Shown piece by piece: positions 25,890 through 36,372 of a DNA stretch of 64,000 nt (its first letter is position 1; every line of letters begins with the position of its first letter). The position numbers and the translations under genes were made by a program. This DNA is from Tubiluchus corallicola (lineage: Eukaryota; Priapulida; Priapulimorpha; Priapulimorphida; Tubiluchidae), in assembly GCA_030141605.1 (NCBI GenBank), contig JAQGDQ010000255.1, forward strand, positions 181,746-245,745, read 5' to 3'. The notes below the pieces were generated by a model. It saw nothing but the letters and a program-made list of their open reading frames with translations, was not told the DNA's origin and did not search any database.

Positions 25890-26095
25890 TGCCATAGATA
25901 CTCTGCTATTATTGTTATGGCTGCTGTTATTGTTTGTTGATGTTGTTGTTATCGTTGTTGCTGTTGTCGTCGTTGTCGCTGTTGTTGTCATAGCTGTTGT
26001 TGTTGTTGTTGCTGCTGCTGTTGCTGTTGTCGAAATGATTGCCGTTGCCATTGCCAATGCTATTGTCTTTGTTGCTGTTGCCTTTTGCTGTTGGT
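25890..26095. repeat. Imperfect (TTG)n trinucleotide tract
   Basis: TTG/CTG/TTGTCG units over about 200 bp. Valine/alanine-rich (plus strand) and threonine-rich (minus strand) open frames follow from the period of 3 and are not taken as genes. Confidence 0.88.
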
Positions 26096-28537
26096 CTTAT
26101 ATCTCTAGAATTGCTGCTGTTTTTAACTACAGCAATGTGTCTTTTTAACTACAGATTTTATTACATTAAAAGCAACGAATCCAAAAAAATATTTTTTCGT
26201 TATCAGCGGCACATTGTAAGGAGCCATTTTCGGAAGAAAAAATTCGGCGAGCAAACGTTTGCCTTGTAATCAACTTTTCTTAAATACGGGATAAATGCTA
26301 CAGCCTTCATGAATCTTCCAACCTAAGTTTGGGTGCATTCACACATCCGACCGCAAAGTTCCAGTCAACACCGCGCCACGGTCGCGGTAGAGGCGAACGT
26401 GGTTTAGTTAATTACTACAGTAATTTAACAACACAGCCATCGTCCATACGATATAAAACAACAATAACAAGGGTGTTGCTAACGCAAGCCCATCATTCCA
26501 ATGCATTTAAACAGCGATAATATTAAAATGAGCATAAATAACGCACAAACACGCACCTCACGCACGCGTTCGACCTTGCACAAAAGCTGGAACACGGAAC
26601 GGAATTCACCGCACGTCACACTGGATCGCTGTCCGATACCGGACGATTCACGTTGACAGATTTCAGGGCAATTACCCGAATTAAAGCTGCATTTTGTGCA
26701 GATAAATCTCAAAACCGACCAGATTAGCGCGCTAATCCCGACGAGGCCATTGTGCGAGATGATCGAGGCCAATTTTGCCTGTCAGCAGCTGAATGTAGAA
26801 AGTCAATGCAACTGGACGCCTTCCAAGTCAATCAACAGTAACATCTCTGTCGTCAGCATAGACAAGCGCATTCACTAGCGCATTTTGTACGCTGATGATT
26901 ATCGCCTTGTTTGAGCGGATAATCTCCTTCAACTCTGCCAGATTGATTCAGTGCTACATGTTATGAGTGTTGAATAGCTAGAAATCTGCTCGATTCAGGG
27001 ACTGCAGCGATGCTTTGACCTTCGCTTCTCGTTGTCTGCTGGTGTCGAACGCACTAAGTCAGCGTAATTTCGATTTCAAACAGTCTATCACCAGATATGT
27101 TACTGCACGCTGGATATTGTGCGTGATAATGACACATAATTATATCATAAATATCAGGTAACAGTACGCCATGCATGACTGATCTCTCGAGGAAAAACCG
27201 AGCCCTGTGTTTCTTTTTCTAATTCAAAGGATCGCAAATGGTAGCTTCTAAAAACCTGGGAGGTTTTCAAGGTTGTAAAAACGTCAAAAATATTGGCTTA
27301 AATAGCGACAAGCATGTGTTAATAACGTTACACAGAAACGTAACGTTTTAGTAACTAGGAAAACCCAAATTCGGTACGGAATTAAAAATAGAAGCAGTTC
27401 TGTGACAATGCTCGGAATGCACTAATCACAATCCATACCCAGTATCACTGCCCTTACGAAAATACGTCATAGAAGTGGAAAAAACTGTATCATACATATA
27501 CAGAGCTCTGCCACAGTTCCACACAGCTACTTCTAAGTGAGACAGTAACTATTTCAGAGTTCCCCATGAACACAATTTTTTGTGCAGCTTAGCAAGCTTA
27601 GCAAGGAAGTGACAACTTTACTTAAATTTCGTCATTAGGTAATTGGCGAAAAGAAAACACCACTGTTCTGATCATTTCCCAAACAAGCAAACAATGAATA
27701 AGTTTGAATTTGGTTAATCGTCACCCAGCAAATTACAAAGCGGAACACATGCAATATTTCATTTTTGCAGTTTGTAAAGTTGGTGCTGCATATTCAAATG
27801 TTACAACTAGCATGGTTAGTCTAAACTAACCAAGTAAAATATTTAGTGGTATTTTTTTATTAATCACAATAAGAATGGTTGCTTAAAACAATGTTACTTT
27901 GAAATCTTTCTCAAAAGAAGCGTGTGTTATACTGAAAATTTTAACAAGATGAATTACTGTAGGAAGAAAAACAATGAACAATATGAACATCCCACATTCT
28001 TCTAAAGTAATTTTGTAATAGAACTAAGAATATAACGTACAGCTTGGCATAGCAGATGTTGCATTGTTACAACATCACAATGTAATCATGACAAGCTGTC
28101 ATGTCACTTCAACTTGAGTCAGTTCAGACAGACACTGACAGATTTCTAAACCAAGAACTCCACCTATAGAGTGGCAGCTTAAACTTGAATAGGTAGAGTT
28201 CGGTGAAAAGTCATAAAATCACATAACAGTCAATTTTTCAGCCACGCCTTAAAATCTCTGTACAAACATAAGTTAGACAGCGCTATTTGAATTTGAAATT
28301 TATGTGTTGTTTTAATTCAGGTAAAATTACTGTCGTTTATAATTAAATTAAAAGAAGGATATTAATGTAATATCGCATAATTTTCGAAAACTTGCTAGTT
28401 GGTGCAACTTCAGTTAGATGTGTGTCAGAACTTTTCAAACGAAACATAAAGCCAATGACCGCTAGAGGCACTTACTGCCCTCAGATGTAAATCAGGTTAT
28501 AATGATCGTCTTAATAAGACAGGTGTGAAGAATTTAC

Positions 28538-28687
28538 CTGGTTGTCTGCATTTAACACAGTAAAATATCCCACTATGAGTATGACTTCCAACAGTAGTTC
28601 TTCATTAGTGACATGGGAACAGTACCACAGTAGATAGCTCGCTATGTGACGAAACTGTAGCGATATTCCTTCCTCACCTAGAATTTT
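28538..28687 (-). CDS. SCAPER: SCAPER exon F (internal)
   Basis: The acceptor TTTGCCTTTTTTAG and the donor CAG|GTAAATTC bound exactly 50 codons on the minus strand, phase 0 at both ends. The peptide begins KILGEEGISLQFRHIASYL, followed by LWYCSHVTNEELLLEVI and VGYFTVLNADNQ. Human SCAPER has IVGAEGLSLAFRHMASSLL, then CSQVSCESLLHEVIVCVGYF and TVNHPDNQ, so the match is nearly gap-free. The end of exon E (MFQ) also corresponds to the human FQ just before this segment, which confirms the junction. Confidence 0.96.
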
Positions 28688-29219
28688 CTAAAAAAGGCAA
28701 ACAAAAAACCACCTCAAAAAGGTTGCTTATGGTAAAGTATTAACTTTTTTAAACCAGGACTTTGAGAAGTTTTTTATTTTTTATGTACAACCTAGGAGGT
28801 CCAGTTGATCTTGACCTTGGCCTACATTTTAGGTTGTAACTAATCCAGTTTGTGCCTGTTTAGGTACAACTGTAGCTATTTCTAAAATAGTTCCTATAAG
28901 CCCTGTACTCACAGATGAATCATCACAAGAAGGCGTGCCACATGCATTGGTTGCAGCGATTTATATTTCCCTCAGTGACACTGACTTCAAAAGGTCAAAG
29001 TTCAATGAAGGCTGAATTTGAGAAAAGCGAGCCAGAACAGATTTGCACTGTCAAGCTTAAGCGTCTCATCGAAATCTAAATGATCATATTTGTCGTAAAA
29101 ATCTCCAACCACACAAACCACAGATGTACTTTCAGAAAAGCTCTGCCCACATTTTGTCCCGCCACGATCAGCAATAACCTGAACAACTCGTTGATATCTG
29201 CGCATCACTCACCAATCTT

Positions 29220-29430
29220 GCTGCCTTAAAAACCAATTTGCCGCTCATTCATATAGCCACGCTTGTGTACAATCTGCTTGGATTTAAATTATCCAAGATT
29301 GCGTCAATTAATCGCAGCCTTTCTCGGATAATCCTATGAAATTAAACAAGCATGAAATTGATTCTAGTAATTAAGTATGGAAGCCGGCAGAAGCTGGGCC
29401 AGCGGATTGACAAGCTAAAATGAGTCTTGT
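29220..29430. promoter_or_regulatory. Candidate intronic regulatory island
   Basis: Repeat-free block with CAATTAATC (29305), GGATAATCC (29326, containing TAATCC), AGTAATTAAG (29366) and GGATTGACAAG (29404, with the TALE-type TGACA). The density of homeodomain cores among G+C-richer words is unlike the neighbouring A+T-rich intron. Confidence 0.35.
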
Positions 29431-29967
29431 ACAGCGGCATACGAATTCCTGAAAAAAACAGCTACGTGTGCGGGGGTGAAGGGAATCACTTGATTACTAC
29501 ACTGAGTAAATGGAAAATTCTTTACTGGTGAGAGTGGGCAGTCAGCTAGTTACACAGAATATAAAATATATAACAGAACAGAATACAGAAAACTGAAACA
29601 GTTTATACCTACTTTTGCCGTTATGCCTGAAGGAGAGAAATTTAAATTTTTAATGGGTCAGAATGACTTAAACGTTCTTAAAATTATAATCAACTTTGTA
29701 TATAATGCAACTAAATTACGTGAGGTTATTGGAATTAATATTTAAATTTCACACTAAAGACTCTAATATGAAATATTGTAGATAGATTGTTAAAAAACGA
29801 ATATTAACTTATCTAAATTTTAAACTGTTGACTGCACCTAAATTAATGTTTCGTAATTACAGAATTATATCTGTTCTGTAGTAATGATGTTTTTTATTTG
29901 TCATATTTTAAAGTAATTTTTTGGTTGGTGCAATAAACTCCTAATTTTTCGATTTCAATGCATTATG

Positions 29968-30139
<172 letters not shown>

Positions 30140-30619
30140 GTTCGTGTCTTTCAAACTGTTTGTTTCTTTGCTTGTTTGCTTGCTTATTAATACTTGTTTT
30201 TTTAATATTTTATCTTCTAAAGTCAGTTATAAAAAGGTAACTCCTGAATGACATTCCTCGATCAGCATAACAGGCATTTGACGTCTTGCTCTATTAATCT
30301 GTGACATTCTGTACGAAATAATGTGAAAATATGGAAAGACTTTTTTGAGAATGATTCGGAAAACAACAACAATCTGTTATTGCAATAATTCTTAACTGAA
30401 GGGACTACAGAACAAACGAAAAATGGAAATTAGCTTTGAAAATCTGGAAGATCTAGCTGATCTTCTACAACTAAACCTCACTTTTACTGAATGTACGTTT
30501 TAGTAAATAATTCTGTTCTACCATAAACAAGTGTATTCAGCTACGTATCATTGGTTTTACACGAAAATCGGCAAAGGGCTTTGAATCATGAAAAAACTAG
30601 AATTTGTTTGCCTTTATTT

Positions 30620-31110
30620 GGTTGCATTACCTGTCCTGCGCACCTGTTAATGATAGCAAAATCTCACAGGCGAAACTTTCCACCCCCAACTAAACAGCAA
30701 GCAGCTCTTAATAATTCATACAAGTAAAACAAGGTACCTCCGCAATGTCTACAAGCCGGTAAATTAAAACAAACTCACACGATTGCAAAGGCGCAGCAAT
30801 GAGTGCACAGATAATATTTACAGTCAATTAGCACAGTTGCATGCTGAGAGTAATTATATCCATGTCTGCAGTGAATACGTCTTTAATAACCGTCTAGTTT
30901 ATCTAAGTGAATACCTCTATTAACTCTTGATTAGCTTCAAATCTCATTATTTTGCTTTGACAAGCGCCGATGTATCGGTTTCTTGGTGGAGAGACATTAG
31001 CGTCGGCGCGTGTCACCCCATGCAGACGACCGTCTCTACTAATCTAGCGTAGATAATCTTCTGTTAATCTAGCGGAGATAATCTGTATTTCAACGGCAAA
31101 CTATGCGGTT
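30620..31110. promoter_or_regulatory. Candidate intronic regulatory island
   Basis: Contains CACCTGTTAATGAT (E-box plus homeodomain core, 30641), GTCAATTAGC (30822), the palindrome CCGATGTATCGG (30967-30978) and a 25-bp tandem pair TAATCTAGCGTAGATAATCT/TAATCTAGCGGAGATAATCT at 31040 and 31065. Each unit of the pair has a TAATCT and a GATAATCT core. Confidence 0.35.
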
Positions 31111-31701
31111 TTCATAACCAATAATGACGATGACAATGACGACAAAGACGACGGTAATAGAAGATGACTAAAATATATAGTAAAAACACTAGCACTTATT
31201 GTTACACCTTTGCCAAATCGTCTGCGAATCTAAAATCTCAAATATGCTGTTTGTTTAGCACGTATATCAGAAAGTTTGCTCCCACTTTTGGGTGGCAAAA
31301 CAAGCAATTCAAGGAGTAGAGCTTTCCGAGACAGTTCTGTAGGCATTGTTAATACGTTGAAATCATGCAGGGGCACCCAGTTTCTGACGGTGCGTTATAG
31401 TAATTGCGCGAAGTCCTTACCAATAGAGTGCCTAACGGCTTGTATTGAACATAATATAACGATGAAATGTATACGTGGTCTCAAAAGTACTAGAACACTT
31501 GGTGCAACAGTATGGTTTAAGCATAAATGATAACCAATTTGGCGTATTGGGGTCTCTAATTTTTTGATAATCGCTTGATCTACCCTGATAAACGTCGCAA
31601 GAATATTAAAAATCAGGGATGAGGAACAAGAATATAGGTTTAGTAAATAGACGGACGTTCAGTATAGGTTTTGAAATTTGCTTAGTATAGATGTTATACG
31701 T

Positions 31702-32081
31702 CAGTGATTCCTGTACTTCTGGGGAAATCACCCAAGGATTTTAGCTTTTCCTAAAAAACTGGGGAATTGGGACCATAGACTGGCAGACTGAAAACACTAA
31801 TCTTCTGCAAACTGCTATTCTACAAACTGTAGGCTTACGTAATCTTCTAGCATCACACTATTGAATATGATAAAAGTTAACTCAAAAAGTATTTCTAATC
31901 AATTTTTAAATGTATCAATATTTTCTACTACTATCAAATGTGTAAAGAACTAAAAATCCAGAATAAAAATAATGCAAAGTTCATTACAACATCAGATAAT
32001 CTTGGAAAGAAGTGAGGGAGGAATGGCATTCGGACAAATGACGAAAAGGGTAAATGAGGCAAAAACGGTTGAGAACCAGTG
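31702..32081. mobile_element. Non-autonomous hAT-like element (380 bp)
   Basis: A perfect 8-bp direct duplication, TTATACGT, lies at 31694-31701 and 32082-32089. The element begins CAGTGATTCCTG and its other end, read in reverse, begins CACTGGTTCTCAACC. These are imperfect inverted termini of a type common in hAT elements (CAGTGGTTCTCAACC-like). There is no coding capacity, so it is a MITE-like derivative that a transposase elsewhere would have moved. The perfect duplication suggests a fairly recent insertion. Confidence 0.85.
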
Positions 32082-32229
32082 TTATACGTGCTGTCTGAAA
32101 TACAAGCCAACTTTCAACACTTTACCAGAAAAGATAACATCTTAATGGCTAGTTACAGTTGCTTGTTTTATTGCCCATATAATTACTTTATTGGGCAGTG
32201 AAACTTGTGCATCAAAGCGTGCTACCAGG

Positions 32230-32935
32230 GGTTTATGGCTTCCTCGAGGTTTTTAAATGTACGTAAATACGTGACAGCTTCCATAGCTGTGAATATGTTT
32301 GGGGCGGATCCATGCTTCGTCACTACGAGCCATTGGGGCATTTGGAACAAAGGATAAGCATGGTTTATGATTTCTACGAACTTCTTAAATGTACAGTGTA
32401 CATAAATACGTGACAGCTTTTTTAAATGTGACTATGCCTGTGGGCTGATTCTTAGCACTGTGGCCCATTAGGGGATTTGGAAGTTAACACCCACAAATAT
32501 TCTTGGGGACATTCGTGGTAGTTTTTACAAGTACTTAAAGGCACGACAACTATAATCGTGAATATGCTATACACATTGGCTCACTGCAGTGTTGGACGCT
32601 TTGCACAGTTAAGAATTGTTACTTTCTGAAAGGTTATAGGCACACAAACATCTGACATTTGTGTGCCTAACTGGTTCCATCTACGGATTAGGTTTGTTGG
32701 AAATTTAGCAGCCAAAGACTTACAGCCTTTCACAATATTCACATATTCAGCAAATGCGTGACAGCTTCCAAGGTTAAGAATTTGCTGTCATTGCAGATTC
32801 AAAATTCTACCTGGTCGACTGGTCAACCTGACCAACCTGGCACACACCTCAGTCAGCTATGGAAACTGGCGATAAAAGGATTTTAAATGTAGCAAAACAG
32901 GAGATTACATAGCTGCGAACTTGTCTGCAGGGCGG
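32230..32935. repeat. Degenerate tandem array (about 130-215 bp spacing)
   Basis: A motif close to TTTTTAAATGTACGTAAATA, then CGTGACAGCTT and TGTGAATATG, occurs about five times. The GTGACAGCTT part is at 32271, 32410, about 32542 (degenerate) and 32756, with a last weak copy from 32881. Between copies, GGGGCATTTGGAA and GGGGATTTGGAA repeat. Units have diverged strongly in length and sequence. Confidence 0.65.
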
Positions 32936-33469
32936 ACGCGACTCCAGTAGGCAAATGAATCAATTTCTACAATGGCGTTGCGCCATTTTAAACGATTCTG
33001 TAAGGAAGTCGTTTGTGGGACGTCAGCAGATTTTCTTCATTCAGCCGTAACTGTCAGAACTGGCAGAATGAGTGAAATACGACAGTTCATCAGATGAATG
33101 AGAGCATTACCAAGTTGGAATGTGTTGGCCGTTTTCATTGGTGGAGGAGATCTATGCGCAGAGGGGTAAAAACTGTAGGAAGCCAAAGAACGAACAGAGA
33201 GGATCAGTAAACGAGAAGTGCAAATTTGTCACATAATTAATTGATGTATGATTTTCAAATTTCGTTAGACAAACGTTTGGTTGTTTTTGCGAAGGACATC
33301 ATATTACTGACATAGACTATAAGGAGAAAGTTGTTCGTCTTTAAAACGAACGAAAAAGAAAAGAAAGCTAATAAAGAACCAGACTACTAAAATTTCGTAT
33401 TACGTTCCCAGTGCTCAAACAGGCCTTCACAGCACTGATGGGTCATACAATCTGACTAACAGGCAATTT

Positions 33470-33730
33470 CATAACTAAGAAAACTGGTCACAGAATGACA
33501 AATGTTCAGCAAAAATGCAAAAAATAGAGATAAATGTAGAAAGAAGAAAACAAAAGAATAAAAAGGAAACTGAAAAAGAAGACAGACAAAAAATAAGAAA
33601 TAGACATTTAAAAAAATGAGAAGACTAAAAAGCAGAAGAAAGAAAAGAGAAGAAGGAGAAGAGCAGTGCCAGAATACCATGAGAAGCATCATAACGAAAT
33701 TCCAAATGAAATGAAGAAAAAGCAAAAGTT
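33470..33730. repeat. Purine-rich low-complexity tract
   Basis: About 90 percent purine by eye on the plus strand, with AGAAGA, AAAGAA and AAGAAAAG words and no fixed period. Confidence 0.75.
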
Positions 33731-34729
33731 ACCATAGAGAACAACAGAAAGATATTGTTTATCGAGCTCACTGCGACTAATGCAAATTAGGCTCGAATAG
33801 CCAGGAACTGATAATTACACACCTAAGTACTAGCTGACTCTAGTTACTCCACACTATGTTTAGATTGCTAGCAGCAGAAATGGTCTCAGATGTCATATCA
33901 GTGAAAGATCGGTGAACATTAGTACTTAACTAGAGCATAATGAAAATCAACCAGGGATCAGAGGAAACTATTATACATGAAGACCCCAGGGAAGACATAA
34001 GCTAATGCTTCTACAATGGTCAACACTACTAATCTAGCGCAAGGCAGGCGATAGTCAATAAGGTCCTGTTGGGACTACAGAATGCTTATTAGATGAAGTT
34101 GTTGAAGATGATGAAATTACATGCATTTAAGTGAATAATAGTCAGAAAACCAATACATGCTATGAGACTTTTTGCTTGGCTGTGTAGAATTGGTGTGAGT
34201 TCGCTGCCATACAAAGCTAAATGTAGGAAAAAGCATTAGATAAATAGCCAACAGGAAGGGTAGAATCTTTTAAATTCAAGAACTACCAATAATTCAGTAA
34301 AATATTGTAGTGGCATCCAAGTCATAGTGTGAGCTTTAGGAACTAACCCATGCCGGATTTATAAGAGTGACAAAGGTAATCGACAAAGGAGTGACAAAGG
34401 TGTGACGGTGAAAAAGTGGTAATTATAGCAAAAAATATCTTGACTCAATTAATTTCATAAAATATCAGTAAAAGATTTTAGCTAAAATGAAAATAAGTTG
34501 GCCGAAAATGTGTTCCAAAAGTGAGACAGTTTTCTTGTCTGTTTAAAAGATTTCGTAAGATTGTATTGGTCAGTAACAGGTACTAATCAAGCTACCCTAC
34601 TTTTATGTATTGAAAAGGGACTAATAGGTCGCGATGACCCGGAAGAAACTTTCATAAATTGCTATAAAATGCTAATGTCTCTTTATGAAAAGGATAATTT
34701 CACCGCGCATCTACAGGGACAGCGTAAAA

Positions 34730-35080
34730 TCGTTGAACAGGCTACAAAGGAACAATAGGGACTGAATCAAAGACGAAAGGGCGCACCAGACGGCGAACTG
34801 ATGAATAAGAAACTCGCATTAATATTTCATATTTTAGCAGATTTCGAGTAAGTCTGGGATCCTCGGGGAACCTCTCAAGCGCGCGGCCATGTGTGCGCCA
34901 GTAAAATCTCGAGTTGGGGACGCTCCCACAGGGATTAGCTCATTAGCCGATAATGTACACAACTATAGGTGTTTGCGGTTATTCGCACAATGCGGATCGG
35001 ACGCAGATTATGACTTGGATAATTGGCACCAATACCCAGGGACAACACGACGCGTTGTTTGTAGGTTCTTCAGGGTAATA
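34730..35080. promoter_or_regulatory. Candidate intronic regulatory island
   Basis: G+C-richer, non-repetitive. GGGATTAGCTCATTAGCCGA followed by TAATG (34931-34954) packs three homeodomain cores in 24 bp. ATTATGACTTGGATAATTGG follows at about 35008-35025. Reading frames here show no likeness to SCAPER. Confidence 0.35.
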
Positions 35081-35736
35081 TGTGTACCATTGTTCATAAT
35101 CAATCCTCAGCTTTTGAAGTTCCTGCACATATGTCAAAGTTTCAAGCAAATACAGTCACTATTGCACATACTGCTTACTGCCTTACTGCCTATTGTTTCT
35201 GCCTTAATGTTAAGCGATATAACCAAATAACAATATTGGTCATTTGATCAGCAAATAAAACAGTTAACTCTAGTGTCAAGACAGGATATATAACAAAAAA
35301 CAAACTATTGTCTGTGAAAGCTCTCTATGATATGCGAAAGCTTGCATGCATGGGGTGTAATGAGTAAGGTATTGAAAAAAATTTTAGGTTACTCCAATAT
35401 ACTGATTGGCACATCATAAGAGTTTGCTGCCAAGTTTGACTGACTTTGAGAAGGTTAGGATAAACTACACCCACAAGAAGCTTAGTGCTTTTGTAAATGA
35501 AAACACTCCTCCCTCCATTAGTTCAGTAATTTCTTCTTTGGGGCTACTATGAAACTTATGCACTAATCCTGTCCTACCAAAACAAAAATTATTCTTAAGA
35601 GATGACGTCACATGCACAATAGAACGTTGCAGAACCAATCATGCTGTGCACATTAAAACTGTTATGATGCTAACTACAGTGTACACTAACATCACTAACA
35701 TACTATACCATAACATCTAAAGCAGATAATTCTCAC

Positions 35737-35974
35737 CTGAAACATTGTGATGTCCATCACAGCCATATGATTCAACATTCGCAGGGCGAGTATCGTCACC
35801 GTTACCGTCTGGGAGGGTAGCTGTGGAGGTGGGGTCCCGCATCGAGATGGTGCTGCACTGTGCAGCAACATCCCATAGAGTAGAGATACAGCTCCAACCA
35901 GCTCAGTGGCTTCATAAGTAGCTATTACTTGTGTTGGATCATCTAGTTTTTTTCGTTCAAAAACTTTGCCAAAT
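35737..35974 (-). CDS. SCAPER: SCAPER exon E (internal)
   Basis: The acceptor TTTGTTGCATTGCAG and the donor TTTCAG|GTGAGAA bound 238 nt on the minus strand, giving one base plus 79 codons and ending in phase 0. The peptide contains DDPTQVIATYEATELVGAV and then SLLYGMLLHSA. A proline-rich loop (CGTPPPQLPSQT) follows, and then LRMLNHMAVMDITMFQ. The human protein has QDPTGLTAALQATDLAGVL, a tyrosine-containing leucine helix, a short loop and LRFFNSFAALHLPAFQ in the same order. This is one of the clearest SCAPER exons in the window. Confidence 0.95.
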
Positions 35975-36154
35975 CTGCAATGCAACAAACAGACAATGAA
36001 AAGATGATGCAAATTTTTCATTACTATGGTGATGTGTACTTACTAATTTTATATTACAATGAATTTACCGATATAAATATGCACACTCCATGCTACGGTT
36101 ATTCAATGACTTTATTTCCAGAACACCATCTACTGGAAACAATTGAACTAAGCT

Positions 36155-36372
36155 GCAGAAAACGATGCATAGGTAACAAATGATATAATCTGCAGAACTG
36201 CATCACATAGTAACAAGTTAGTTAACACGCAGAACATCACCATATAGTAACGAATGAATTAAATTGCAGAAGATCGCCTACAAGTAACAAATTAACTCGC
36301 AGAGCATCATTCACTGACAACCAACGAATTAATTTGAAGACTACACCCAGTGATAACCAATGAAGTAACGTG
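36155..36372. repeat. 37-bp minisatellite, six units
   Basis: Units begin GCAGAA (or GCAGAG, GAAGAC) at 36155, 36192, 36229, 36266, 36299 and 36336. Spacing is 37, 37, 37, 33 and 37 bp. The consensus runs about GCAGAACATCACC, then ATAGTAACAAATGAATTAA. Two plus-strand CTCF-like and E-box-poor sequences flank it; no coding role is seen. Confidence 0.82.

Larger units (their letters stand above)
20281..28537 (-). other. 8.3-kb SCAPER intron (between exons F and G)
   Basis: The intron holds a possible LINE-type 3' tail (20.64-20.88 kb), an AACATT-type hexamer repeat (21.25 kb), AAAT tetranucleotide tracts (21.6 and 22.6 kb) and an ATT microsatellite (23.5 kb). A CRE palindrome with a nearby NRF1-like motif is at 23.0 kb. 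A direct duplication of about 140 bp flanks a block richer in G+C (24.0-24.7 kb). A TTG-rich imperfect repeat (25.9 kb) and two islands (25.3-25.6 and 26.3-27.1 kb) follow. The stretches 24.7-25.3 and 27.1-28.5 kb show nothing recognisable except a weak CTCF-like match at 28459. Confidence 0.7.
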
